64,000 nucleotides of DNA from Mesostigma viride (lineage: Eukaryota > Streptophyta > Mesostigmatophyceae > Mesostigmatales > Mesostigmataceae). Shown one piece after another: positions 1 through 12,600 of this stretch (positions are counted from its first letter, which is position 1; each line of letters begins with the position of its first letter). The notes below the pieces were generated by a model. It was not told where the DNA came from and did no database searches. It saw nothing but the letters and a program-made list of their open reading frames with translations. Position numbers and translations under genes: made by a program. The DNA lies in assembly GCA_009746045.1 (NCBI GenBank), contig RPFO01000079.1, positions 5,738,233 to 5,802,232 on the forward strand. The letters run 5' to 3'.

Positions 1-281
1 ACTCATGTCAAAATGAGGATCCGGCATACCTATAACGCCGGCAGCCTATGCCACTCAACAACCATCTAGAAACCTTTGTTTAATCAGGCACCTCTAAACC
101 TGAGCATTCTAATGCCATGCCCACATCACGAGTCTGCATTTACTGTGCTTTCCACACTCAGTTTGCTTGCTTCGTACTGCGTACCACGCTTGCCTGCTCT
201 ACTTGCTGTGGTCCACCCTTGTGTGCTTGCTTTCTGCGTTCATCCTTGCTTGCTCTCTCTGCTTGCTGCTGGCACACACAG

Positions 282-638
282 AGACAGGCGGAGCGTGACC
301 CCCGGCACGGCATCCGGCGCCACCTGTCGCGCCTGATGCGCCGCATGCTGCCGGACGTCCACTTTGCGCTCACGTCCTACGGCGGCGTGGTGCGTGCGCA
401 AGCATCTCTCCCCTTCCCCTGCCACGCCAATGACCTCCTTCCTCTCGTGCTGCGGTCGCCCCCTGTGACGGCCGCCATGCAAGGGGAGGAGGCAGCCCTG
501 CGGGACAAGGGGGGAGCCAAGGGCGGCGCGCCCGTGCGTGTCGACGGTGTGCAGAAGAGGGCGCGCAAGGCGTTTGGGAGGCTCGCGGCCGACATGCGCC
601 TGTGGGCCGTGCGGTGGATGGGATGGATCCTTTCGCAG
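282..638 (+). CDS. Acyltransferase exon 1 of the window
   Basis: Encodes the region N-terminal to the catalytic domain and ends [13 protein letters not shown] before GTAAAC. The acceptor could be the AG at 280-281 or at 286-287; both keep phase 0 and both follow a pyrimidine-rich tract. Residues such as [10 protein letters not shown] and [20 protein letters not shown] fit the helical lead-in of GNPAT proteins. No convincing initiator Met is present, so an earlier exon is expected. Confidence 0.65.
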
Positions 639-3600
639 GTAAACCAGGGGGAAGAGGGGGGAGGGACATAACAGAAGGGGGCATGGGAGGGGCAAGGAAG
701 GGGGAGGGGAGAGGAAGGGGAGGGGAGGGCAGGGGAGGGGAGGGGGGGAGGGGGAGGGGAGGAGGAGGGGAGGGGGGGGGGGAGGGGGGGGGGGAGGGGA
801 GGGGAGGGAGGGGGGGAGGGGAGGGGAGGGGGAGGGGAGGGGAGGGAGGGGAGGGGAGGGGGAGGGAGGGGGAGGGGAGGGGGAGGGGGAGGGGGAGGGG
901 AGGGAAGGGAGGGGCAGAGGGTGACAAGAGGCAGGGGGGTGGTCAGGGGGGCGGGGAACGGATGGGCAGGGCACAGAAGACACTGGACCTGGTAGGCAAG
1001 TGTGCCATATGCTTTGGTGTAGGGCATCAGCTCTCACCTCGTTTTTGTGTTTGCCGTGCTCGCATAACTACGATTGCCGCGCATAACTACGGTGAGCAGT
1101 GTGTGGGGAGGAGGGAGGAGGGAGGCGTCCATCAGCAAGGAGGAATCCAGCAGCGATTGTGGCGGCTGTGCTGTGTTTGGGGGATGTGGATTCGTAGGTT
1201 GTGGTGCCACTGGATGCTGGGGGCTGCACTCTGTAAACCCAATGTGCAAGGTAGTTATGGGAAGCCATGAAGTGAAACCAGCACTTGCCACCCGCATGGA
1301 TCGGTCCTTACAGTGGAAATCGTTGTATGCGCCGATACTTGTCGGTTGCGTACTGCTGGTGGTAGCGGGCAGCGGCTGGTACCAAGAAGACAGGAAGCAT
1401 GAAGGGCAGCTGGTATGAGGTTCACCGTCTTCGGGGTTCCTTCACGTAATTGTTGCCAGGAGCGCGGGTTATGCTGGTCCACTGGAACTCTTTCGGGAAT
1501 GTTTCAGAAGAAGAAAAATATCAAGCATTTTGCCAGCGCGTGCATGTGCGCGTGCGTGTGCGCTACTCTTGTGCTAGTGGTTATGAGGAGGGAAACGATG
1601 AGGGCTTGCATGGGCATACACAGGGTGGCTGTGCAACTTGTTTGGAACGGTCAAAACCGGAACATATTGCTGGCATCCGCGCAAGTGCGTGCTCGGATGT
1701 GAGCAAGGGTCCACAAGGCAAACCCTAAAGCAAGCATCACTACCAGCCAACACTGGTCAGTGGGGCCCTACGTGGGTCTCCACCCTTGTGTTGACATGAC
1801 ATCTATCGTGATGGATCTATCTTTCCTCCGTGGGTGTCACTTGATGTGAAAATGGCCCGCATGCCCTGCTCGCCCAGGTCTGGCGCATGCTGTACAACAA
1901 CGAGATTTTCGTTGACTTGGAATCGCTTAAAAGGTACGTAACTTTTGTCGAGTTGGTGGGCATTAGGACGAGGGGCTCAAGAGGTCTGTGATCTGCGACG
2001 ACGTGGAGGGGCCTTTAGAGGAGGGGCTTATGAGCTCTGTCATCTGTGTTGACTTCCAGGGGCTCAAGAGGCACATAGGTAGGAGGACCTGCATGTATCT
2101 GTGATGACGTGACGGCATCAATGTGCCCACGTGTGTTGTGTGGCGGAGGCCAGGCGGCATGCCTTGTGAATAATAGCAATAACCATGATGATGATATGCA
2201 TGATAAGGCCAGGCGGCATGCCTTGTGAATAATAGCAATAACCTTGATGATGATATGCGTGATAAGGCCAGCGGCATGCCTTGTGAATAATAGCAATAAC
2301 CATGATGATGATATGCATGATAAGGCCAGGCGGCATGCCTTGTGAATAATAGCAATAACCATGATGATGATATGCATGATAAGGCCAGGCGGCATGCCTT
2401 GTGAATAATAGCAATAACCATGATGATGATATGCATGATAACATGATAGTAATATAATGATATACTATATGACAACATGATAATATTTTGGTTGCATTGC
2501 GATACGCGGACATATGCCTCTCCTGCGGCTTGATTCTGGGGCATGGTGCAGCAGGCAGTGAGCCACTGGCGTCGCTCCCGGTTGCATTGGCCTGTGTGGC
2601 ATTCTGGACAATGGATGGCGTATGGGCACAAGAAAGTACATGGTGAAGACGAGGGAGAAAGGGTGTTTGGCTGTACCGATTAGCCCGCATGCAGATGGGA
2701 GTGCATTGTGATAGGGGTCGCTCTGATTTTATGATTGGCTGCGTCTGCCAACCTCACAACCCTTTTTTCTTGCGCCCCCCTCCCCGCTTCCTCCCCCCCC
2801 CCCCTCCTTCTTGCTGTGCCCCTTGGAGTTGATCTCCCCCCTCCCTCCCAGATGGCTATCATGGACGCATGTGTGCATGTGCCCATGATGTGCCCATGAT
2901 GTGTCCATGATGTGCCCATGATGTGCCCATGATGTGCCCATGATGTGCCCATGATGTGCCCATGATGTGCCTATGGAGACATGGGCTTGACGCGGGTTTG
3001 TTCGTGCCCTTCCTGCTCGCCCCCTCTGGCTGACCATGGTTGGGGTTTCGACCATGATCGCAGGGTCAAGGCACTGCCCCCGGACATGCCTGTCGTCTAC
3101 CTACCAACACACAAGAGCCACATGGACTACTTGCTGCTGTCATACGTGCTGTTTGCGTACGACATGCCGGTGCCCCACATCGGTGAGTGAGCGCCCACCG
3201 CCTCCCCGTTGACTGTGTCCAGTGGTGGCGTTGTTGCAGTGTCGACTGTGTCTGCTCCGTCGCAACTTCCCGCTTGCGGATGCCCACCTGCCCATGTGCT
3301 CTGTCTGGACCTCATGTAGCCTGTCTCGCTCTTGCCCACCCGCCTGCTGTGCTTCCTGCTTCCCTGCCTGCTCTGCTGCCTGCTTCCCTGCCTACTGTGC
3401 TGCCTGTCCTGCCTGCTGCGTTGCCTTCCCTGCCTGCTGTGTTGCCTGCAGCTCTGCCTGCTGTGTTGCCTACTGCGCTGCCTGCTGCCTGCTGCCTGCT
3501 CCGCTGCCTGCTGCCCTGCCTGCTGCCTGCTACGCTGCCTGCTGCCCTGCCTGCTGTGTTGCCTGCTGTGTTGCCTGCTGCCTGCTGCCTGATGTGCTGG

Positions 3601-6600
3601 CTGCTGCCATGCCTGCTGCGCTGCCTGCGTGCCCGCTTGTCCATCCACCAGATGGTGTGGTTTCCGTGCAGCCGTAAGCGTTATGCTGTAATGAGTTGGG
3701 TTCCTTTGTGGGTATCATCATGGCTGCGCAAGTGTGGCAGGGACATGTTCAGGGGGTGGGGGTGGGCACCAACGAGACATGACACAAGGGGTGTATACTC
3801 CATGTTGGGCCTTGCCCAAGACGTGGCCACATGGGATGCCGCCCTGTCTCGCGGTGTCTCGCGGTGTCTCGCGGTGTGCATGCCTTCATGGGTGGTTAAC
3901 CTTGTGGCATTACAGATTTATAGTATACTACACGACTATAGATTTATGGTATACTAATACTATATTATTATAGTATACTAATACTAAAATATTATAACAG
4001 TAGTGTATACTGTTACTGTTTGTAAATGTACTATCGGTATTTGTATTATACTCCTGCAACTAGTGGCCGTGTGAATAGTAGTAACTATTCATGATTGTAA
4101 TACTTACAGCATGCCCAGGCCATGCATGTCGCTGACACCCGGCACGCCCTCCTATTGCTTGGTCCAACGGCCCTCCCTGTACCACGTGCCGCGTCTTGCA
4201 GCGGCGGGGGAGAACCTGGCCATCCCCCTGGTGGGGTACCTGCTGCGCAAGAGCGGTGCTTTCTTCATTCGGAGGTCTGCGCGGGGTTCGCCTGACCAGG
4301 CCGTCTACAAGGTAAGGCTTCCGGCCCTAGGATGTTCCCCTCCGCTTCTCACATGCTGGTGGTTTCACATGCATGCCCCATGTGCCATGGCCAGTGTGTC
4401 AATTTCTTTTTTGTCATTCTCTGTGTCCAGGCAAGAATCGAGACAGAAGGCAAGGTCGAGATAGAAGGTCAGAGACAGTATTGGTCCCTTGCTCAACGCT
4501 GCCATCACTGTCATCGCTGCATGACCGTGCTACCAATGCCTCGCGTCATGGGCAATTTGTTTGTAGCTTGCATAGTGGACATTGTGTTTGGACACAGTCT
4601 TCGTGATTATTAATTTAACACTATTTTCGCTCATCGTGGCACGTGTCTGGCATTTCAGGATAGACATGATGAGCCCAGTCTTCTGTTGGTACCTTGCTAC
4701 CAAGCGACCATGTACGTGGCATGGGCAAGGCTTGGCAATGCAGGTTAGCCCCTACTGGAGGGCATGCCATTGCTATTTATGCACCCCTCGGTCGGTACCT
4801 CGTCCTATTCGCAGCACTTGGTTCCCTCCGTTGCCACTATGTCGCGTCTCTTCCATTTGAAAACTGAACAGCAGCCTTGCAGCCGCACAAGTTGCTATGG
4901 GACCGACGCCACATGCATGCTGCTTGCCATGCCATGCCACAGGGGCGCAAGCCTGTGGTACGTGATAGCTATCCGTTGAGGTCAGTGGTAGACCTCATCG
5001 GCTTGCACGTGCACATCTATCGTGGTGGCTTGGCACTGGTTGCATGCTCAGTTACCGTAGTTGATGTCCCATGGTCCTCTCGCGTTGTTGCTGTGTATGG
5101 TGCTGGGCGTACATGACGGTGATGTGCGTGGCTGCCTGGCGTGTTTTGGTATGAATTGTGTGACGTCTCCCAGGCGATACTCAACCAGTACGTGATGCAG
5201 CTACTGGCCAGTCGCCGGCCGCTCGAATTCTTCATCGAGGGGGGTCGCAGCCGGGATGGGAAGGTGACGTGAAATATTGCAAGCTTCTTTTGGTCTGCAT
5301 TTATGTATTCAAACAACAGCAGAATGATTATTGTTTAGTAGTACGAGCCTTCTTTGTAGTATGAGTATTAATAGCCTTAGTTAGCTGAGATGTTTAGGCT
5401 GACACACGGATTCCGGCCTGCGCGCTATGTACTGCCCACCGCGGCTGAGTGGGACACCTCCGTGCCGGTACGGTACTGAGGTGTCATGTGGACTGATGTG
5501 CGGTTAGCTCCAGGTTGTGCCTAGTCACTAGTCCGACCCGTCAGCGCCGGGTTATCCGGGTCTGACGGGCCGAGTGCGGGTGACGTGGTCGCATGGCATT
5601 GCAGTGTACAGTTGTCCACTGGTAGTCGCCGCTAGCCGGCGGTGCGTAGAGGGCATATAGGCGTAGCACTGGGGAGTGCACGCACACCGAGCAGCTCCAT
5701 TTTGCCTCGTTCCCATTCTGAGCTCCCAGCTCTCATATTATTCCAATAGTAGTAGTATAAGATCTTTCCTGCATCAGTTGTTCATTCTCTCACGTTCCAT
5801 CACAACTGCCTTGTCTGTAGTATGATTATCAATATAATTATATCTATAATGCTGCTGCATTGTAGGAAAACGCCAGCCACGCCTACATGGTTCCTCGGTT
5901 TTGTAGTCAAGGCCGCAGGCTATTAGGGACCTCCAAGGTCCCAGAAGTGTAGTGGTATTTTATTTATTTGCATTATGTGGGACCTCAATCCGATCCCTCT
6001 GTATCAACTATCGGATCTCAGGCAGAGTCTAGCGCGCCTAGCACGTCCTAATGCCAGCGTCCTAATGCCAGCAGTGTCTAGCACGCCCTAATGCCTTTGT
6101 CCACGTAGGCAGTTCTTCGCATCCCCCCTTTGGTGGGTCGTCGGCTCCCTTTCCCCTTTTTCACCAGTGGCGACCCTTTTCCCTTGTTGTTCCGCGCCTT
6201 TCATTTGGACGACCAAGATTGCATTGCCCACCCATACGACCAAGGCCTTGCGGGGAGGCAGGTGTCCATGGGCATGTGCGCCGCAGGACCAAGTGGCACG
6301 TGGCAAAGTTGACCAAGTGGCAGGTCACTTTGTGGAGCGCTGCATCAGTCACACAAAGAAGCAATACCGTCAGCTTAACAACCAACAGCGACACAACCCC
6401 TTCTAACTTACATGGATGTCCTTGATCCTAACCCACCCCTTTCCCTGCCCGCACCCCTTGCCTTGCCCACACCCTTGGCCCTGCCCGCACCCCTTGCCCT
6501 GCCCGCAACCCCTTGCCCTGCCCGCACCCCTTGCCCTGCCCGCATGGCTGCCCCTGACGTGTCCCTGCCCATGCTCCCTCGTCCCCGCCTTGTGCCCTCC

Positions 6601-9600
6601 CCCAGGTGTGCCCGCCCAAGCTGGGTCTCCTCTCGGTGGTGGTGCGGGCGCTGCTGACGGGACAAGTGGACGAGGTCGCCGTGGTGCCCATGGCCATTGC
6701 GTATGATGGTGAGTGATGCCCCCTATGGCCATTACATTCGTGGTGAATGGCGCGGATAGCCATCCCGTATGCTCCTGTATGATGGTGAGTCGTGCGGCCA
6801 TAGCATGTGATGATGAGTCGTGCGTATGGCCATAGCATGTGATGGTGAGTCGTGCGTATGGCCATAGCATGTGGTGGTGCGTATGGCCATAGCATGTGAT
6901 GGTGAGTCGTGCGTATGGCCATAGCATGTGGTGATGAGTCGTGCGTATGGCCATTGCGAGTGATGATGAGGCACTGGGTCACTCAATGGTCGGATACGGG
7001 CTGCTGTCTGGCAACGTGCCCTCCGTGGTTGCCTCTCATGACAGCACCGCCCCCTCATGATGATTTGTGATGGTACCGCCCCTCAGCTCATGTTGTGAGG
7101 GCGGTTGCGGGTGGGTGTATGAGGGCGGTGGCGAGGGCGGTTGCGGGTGGGTGTGCGAGGGCGGTGGCGTGTGGAAATGATAGCGGCTTCCATTGCACCT
7201 TCCGTGTTCCTGAGTGACCATGAGCGAAGTGCCCGTAAATGCTAGCTACGCAACTGTTTGAGTCCCTAGTCTCTCTTGCCTTGCGCATGCTTGACCTCCC
7301 CTGCCCGGCTGCTTGCCCATGCTTGGCCCCCCATCTGTGCAGCTGTCCTTAGTGCCTCACTGTTGTGCTGCCCTGGCCTTGTGTGCCTTGCTGCTGCGCC
7401 CCTGTTTGCCTGTCTCTTGCGCCCCTGTTTGCATGTCTCTTCACTCAACTCGTGCGCCCTTGCTTGGCGTGCCGTCTGCCAGTTGTCCTGGAGGAGCGCA
7501 GCTTTGTGCTGGAGATGACGGGCGTGCCCAAGCAGCCGGAGACGCTCGCGCAGCTCGTAAGGGGCGCCCTGCACGCGCTGCGCACACGCCACGGGCGGGT
7601 CTACGTAACGATGGCGCGCCCTTTCTCGCTGCGCGCTTTCTTGCAACAGGCCATCGGCTGCCAGCTGTCACGCCCACTGTCCGCCAGCCCATCACCCGCC
7701 TGCTTGCAGCCGCCACCTTCGGTGAGCTGGGCTATGGAGGGGAGGGAAAGGGGGGGCGGAGACGCGGTCAGCGCTGAGGTGTGCGTAAATGCGGATGCAA
7801 GTAGTAGTAGCTACGGTAGCCGGTTGCCCGCTGCCCTGGCGGGTGTGGGCAAGGAGGCAGCAGAGCCAGGTTGTCTGTGCAGGGAGAGGGGGCAAACGGT
7901 GGCGGCTGCCAGCACAAGTCCCTTGGCCAACCACGCTGTGCCTGCCGGTCGATGTGGCACCAGTGGCTGCACACTTGAAGCAGGCGCGGAGGAGGACGTG
8001 GCCCTGTGGATGTCCCGTTCGGCATTCCCGCAGACAGGGGAATGCCAGCATGCCTTGGCGACAGCTGTAGGCCACCCGGCACTGGGAAACATCCGTGGAG
8101 TTCCTTGTGTCAACGGTCCATGTCATGCACTGGGAAGCGGCGGCAGCCAAACGCTCGCGTCCGGCCCAGGCATGCCGCGGGGCCCCTTTGGCGCGACAGC
8201 ATTATCCCCTCAGGAGGAGTGGCAGCTGTCCATTCTGTCGGGCGAGGCGGTCGTGTCCGGCATGCGCTCGTCGCTCATCGCCACACCCACCTCGCTGCTG
8301 TGCACCGCGTTCCTCGCGGGGCGCGCCGTGCTGGCGCCGTCACGGCCTAGCGGGGGGGGTGTTGTTGCTCGGGTGGCAGCAGAAGGGGAGCGTGATGAGC
8401 TGGCAGGGGGGGATGTGCAGAGCAAGGATGCGGCCGCCTCGCATGCGCCAGCGCAAGGTCTCAGCGTGGCGCAGCTGACCACCATCGTGCGATGGCTGAG
8501 TGACCAGTGAGTGGGTGGGAGCCGGGTTGTGGGCAGGGACTGTCATGTAATGGCGCGCTGCAAGTCGGTCCATTAAGTAATCAATCCATTGATAGTAGTA
8601 TTCAATTAATTAGTGATAACTATACTAATAATAACTATTTATTTAGTGATTGCATGTGACCGCAAGTCAGTCCCTAGCCGCCCTGAGCATGCATGGCCTG
8701 TAGTTTGGTGGGATTTCCATAGCGTTGCTTTTTCCCGCGGGAGTTCCCCTCTGATCGCTGTTCTTTTCTTTTTCGTCGGAAGAAGGTTGATGGAGAATAC
8801 TATGCTAGGGCTTAAATGTGAGGGGGGCTTGCAGGCACCCGCACTCCCCCCATGTGTGGTGTGGTGTAGATTTGCGCCTGCTGTTTGGAGCAGTGCCTGG
8901 TCTATGGAGCAGTGCCTGGTCTATGGAACGGTGCCTGGTGTATGGAACGGTGCCTGCTCCATGGAACGGTGCCTGGTCTATGGAACGATGCCTGCTCTAT
9001 GGAACGATGCCTGCTCTATGGAACGGTGCCTGGTGTATGGAACGGTGCCTGCTCTTTGGAACGATGCCTGCTCTATGGGGAAGCGGGAGGAGCGGAATCC
9101 TGCCACTTTAGTGTTTGCCTTGCGAAGCCGTAGCAAGTGGGCACATGGCGGTCACTATAGTGGGCACATCGCGGTCACTACAGGGTGTACATCGCGGTCA
9201 CGATAGTGGGCACCCACAGCGGCTGCCTTGCAAAGCCGTAGAGTGCTCCATCGTCTCTCATTGGGAAGGGCACCTGCTTCCTGGGCATGCATGCACGCAT
9301 GGCGGGTGTCATAGGTAGCCTGCCTTGCCTTCCACAGGTAATTGACGAGGTAGTTTCCGTGGTTTTCTGTTTCGACCGAGGCTTTCAGTTTGTTTTTGTT
9401 TGGCCAAAGTAGGTGTAAGCTGCGCGTGAGATTTGGAGGCCAGCCCTAGGTGGCGCTAGCCCACTAGCCGTCTGTGGAGTGGCACCATCGAATGTTCATA
9501 ATTAACAAAGAGCGAGGGGTTGCCACAATGGTGCTGGTCGCTCGGTTGAATGCCGCTCGGTTGCTAGCAGGTCAAACTTACCAACTCCACCTCCCTGTAT

Positions 9601-12600
9601 TTCCTTACGCAGGGTGGCGACGCGGGGGGCCCTGGTTGCCCATGGGGGATATCCCCAGGTGGCAGACGATAGAAGCAAGGTGGGTGGCGGTCCGTGTGAT
9701 GAGAGGAGGCCAGGCGGCGACTGCGGTCACTGCTGCGCGCCTGCCATACGTCACCGCCGGCACTTGGAAGCCACCAAGGAGGATGGCGTAGCGGCCCTGG
9801 CGGTGCCTCCCAGTGCGAACACCCAGCGTGGCGGCGGTGAGCCCGACGGCATCATGACGTGCGTGCGGTGGGCGCTGCGGCTGCTAGAAGCCTCGGGGGC
9901 GGTGGCATCTACCCGCGCGCAACCGATTGCCGCTGCTGCAACGTCAATACAGGAACTCAGGGGGTTGGACAGGGTGGGCCCGTCCCCGGTCCACTTGGCT
10001 CTCTCGGTGGCGGATGAGGACCTGGAGAGCGGCGAGAGGACGGCACTGCTGGCCGCCGCAAGCAGCCCGGCAGGGAGCGAGCCGTGGGGGAGCAGCCGTC
10101 ACACCCAAATCAACGCACGCATGCACGCTGGCACATGTGGGGGCTCGGTGGAGGGTCGTGGCGCACCGGATGGGGGCTGGGTGGCCCATATCCTGGGTCG
10201 GATAGCTGGGATGCTCGGGAGAGGAGGGGGGGCATCGGGGCGAGACCAACGGGCACAAGGCTCCTGTTCCTGCAGTGTGGGAGCGTGCCGGCTCGAGGGC
10301 GGTTGCGCGCCGGCAGACCTTGTGTATGATGCTCCATCGCAGGCGGAGGCGCGGTTGCTGATGTACTACCACATGAACCAGGTGTGTGGACAGGGGATGT
10401 CTATTATGTATTACCACATGAACGGTGTGTGGACAGGGGAAGTCTATTATGTACTACCACATGAACCAGGTGTGTGGACAGGGGATGTCTATTATGTATT
10501 ACCACATGAACGGTGTGTGGACAGGGGATGTCTATTATGTACTACCACATGAACGGTGTGTGGACAGGGGATGTCTATTATGTACTACCACATGAACCAG
10601 GTGTGTGGACAGGGGATGTCTATTATGTACTACCACATGAACCAGGTGTGTGGACAGGGGATGTCTATTATGTATTACCACATGAACGGTGTGTGGACAG
10701 GGGATGTCTATTATGTATTACCACATGAACGGTGTGTAGACAGGGGATGTCTATTATGTATTACCACATGAACCAGGTGTGTGGACAGGGGATGTCTATT
10801 ATGTACTACCACATGAACCAGGTGTGTGGACAGGGGATGTCTATTATGTATTACCACATGAACGGTGTGTGGACAGGGGAAGTCTATTATGTACTACCAC
10901 ATGAACCAGGTGTGTGGACAGGGGATGTCTATTATGTACTACCACATTAACCAGGTGTGTGGACAGGGGAAGTCTATTATGTACTACCACATTAACCAGG
11001 TGTGTGGACAGGGGATGTCTATTATGTACTACCACATTAACCAGGTGTGTGGACAGGGGATGTCTAATATGTATTACCACATGAACGGTGTGTGGACAGG
11101 GGATGTCTATTATGTACTACCACATGAACCGTGTGTGGACAGGGGATGTCTATTATGTATTACCACATGAACCAGGTGTGTGGACAGGGGAAGTCTATTA
11201 TGTACTACCACATGAACCAGGTGTGTGGACAGGGGATGTCTATTATGTACTACCACATGAACGGTGTGTGGACAGGGGATGTCTATTATGTATTACCACA
11301 TGAACGGTGTGTGGACAGGGGAAGTCTATTATGTACTACCACATGAACGGTGTGTGGACAGGGGATGTCTATTATGTATTACCACATGAACCGTGTGTGG
11401 ACAGGGGATGCTACAAGTTTACTACCGCATGAAAATGGTCGACTGCAAAACTTCTAGCCCTCATGGACGCGTCACGAATGCGGGGTAGCAGGAGGCTGCC
11501 TACCTGGGTGTCATGGAACAGCGTGGGCGGGACGTTCGATCGTTCGTGGCTGCGCTGTACTGGGTGGGTGCACTGTGCTGAACCTCTGACACTCTTAAGT
11601 CGGTTTCTGACTTGGCAGTCGAGCATGTGGTATGATCACGATAGGGCGCTGAACACCTGGCAGTCGAGCATGTGGTATGATCACGATAGGGCGCTGAACA
11701 CCTGGCATCTTCTGGCGGTGCATGGGTGGAGTAGATGTCAGTAGGTATTAAGTGGTTACGTTCGAAGGAATACATTAGGTAGATGTCAGTAGGTATTAAG
11801 TGGTTACGGTCGAAGGAATACATGAGGTAGATGTCAGTAGGTATTAAGTGGTTACGGTCGAAGGAATACATGAGGTAGATGTCAGTAGGTATTAAGTGGT
11901 TACGGTCGAAGGAATACATGAGGTAGATGTCAGTAGGTATTAAGTGGTTACGTTCGAAGGAATACATTAGGTAGATGTCAGTAGGTGTTAAGTGGTTACG
12001 GTCGAAGGAATACATGAGGTAAATGTCAGTAGGTATTAAGTGGTTACGGTCGAAGGAATACATGAGGTAGATGTCAGTAGGTGTTAAGTGGTTACGGTCG
12101 AAGGAATACATGAGGTAGATGTCAGTAGGTATTCGTCCGTGCCGGGTGGGCATGGGTATGGTTGATCCAGCCGGTGAATGAAATATGACATGAATGAACT
12201 GGACTATTAACTTGACTATGAAATGAATGAAGTGGACTAGCAGCCATGCTATGGGTGGGTTACGCAGGTTATGGTTAGCATACCTTGCCCTGGAAGCAGG
12301 CCAATAGCAGGCATGTTGGTGCCTGTTGTAGTTGGTGCCATGATGGCCATCATGTCTGGAGAAATGTCATGGAACGCCTTGATTTTGCTGCCTGTGCCAA
12401 GGTGCAAGTCAGGAGCTAGACGCAGTTTGAGCCCAGCTGGTGCATTTTAAAGGTGATAGTGACGTCATACTATGTGACGGCAACAGTGACAGCGATGACA
12501 ATAAGGATGGGGTCGTGGAATGTGGACGGAGGTCGGGACAGGGACAGACTCCGATGGCGGCGAACAATGGTCACCATAAGAAGCCCTGTGATGAGCACTG

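Noticed and set aside
240-1037. Long proline/serine-rich reading frames on the - strand
   Set aside because: They are translations of the GGGGA tract opposite the acyltransferase exon and intron 1.
3187-3957. 256-codon Leu/Cys/Pro-rich frame directly after exon 3
   Set aside because: It lies in the CTGCC repeat, and the splice phases join exon 3 to exon 4 without it.
5316-5870. A solo LTR in acyltransferase intron 5
   Set aside because: The composition is suggestive, but no pair of ends with a matching target duplication could be found.
10382-11416. Regularly spaced repeats that could look like a CRISPR array
   Set aside because: There are no unique spacers; the whole unit is repeated, and it lies inside an intron of a eukaryotic gene.
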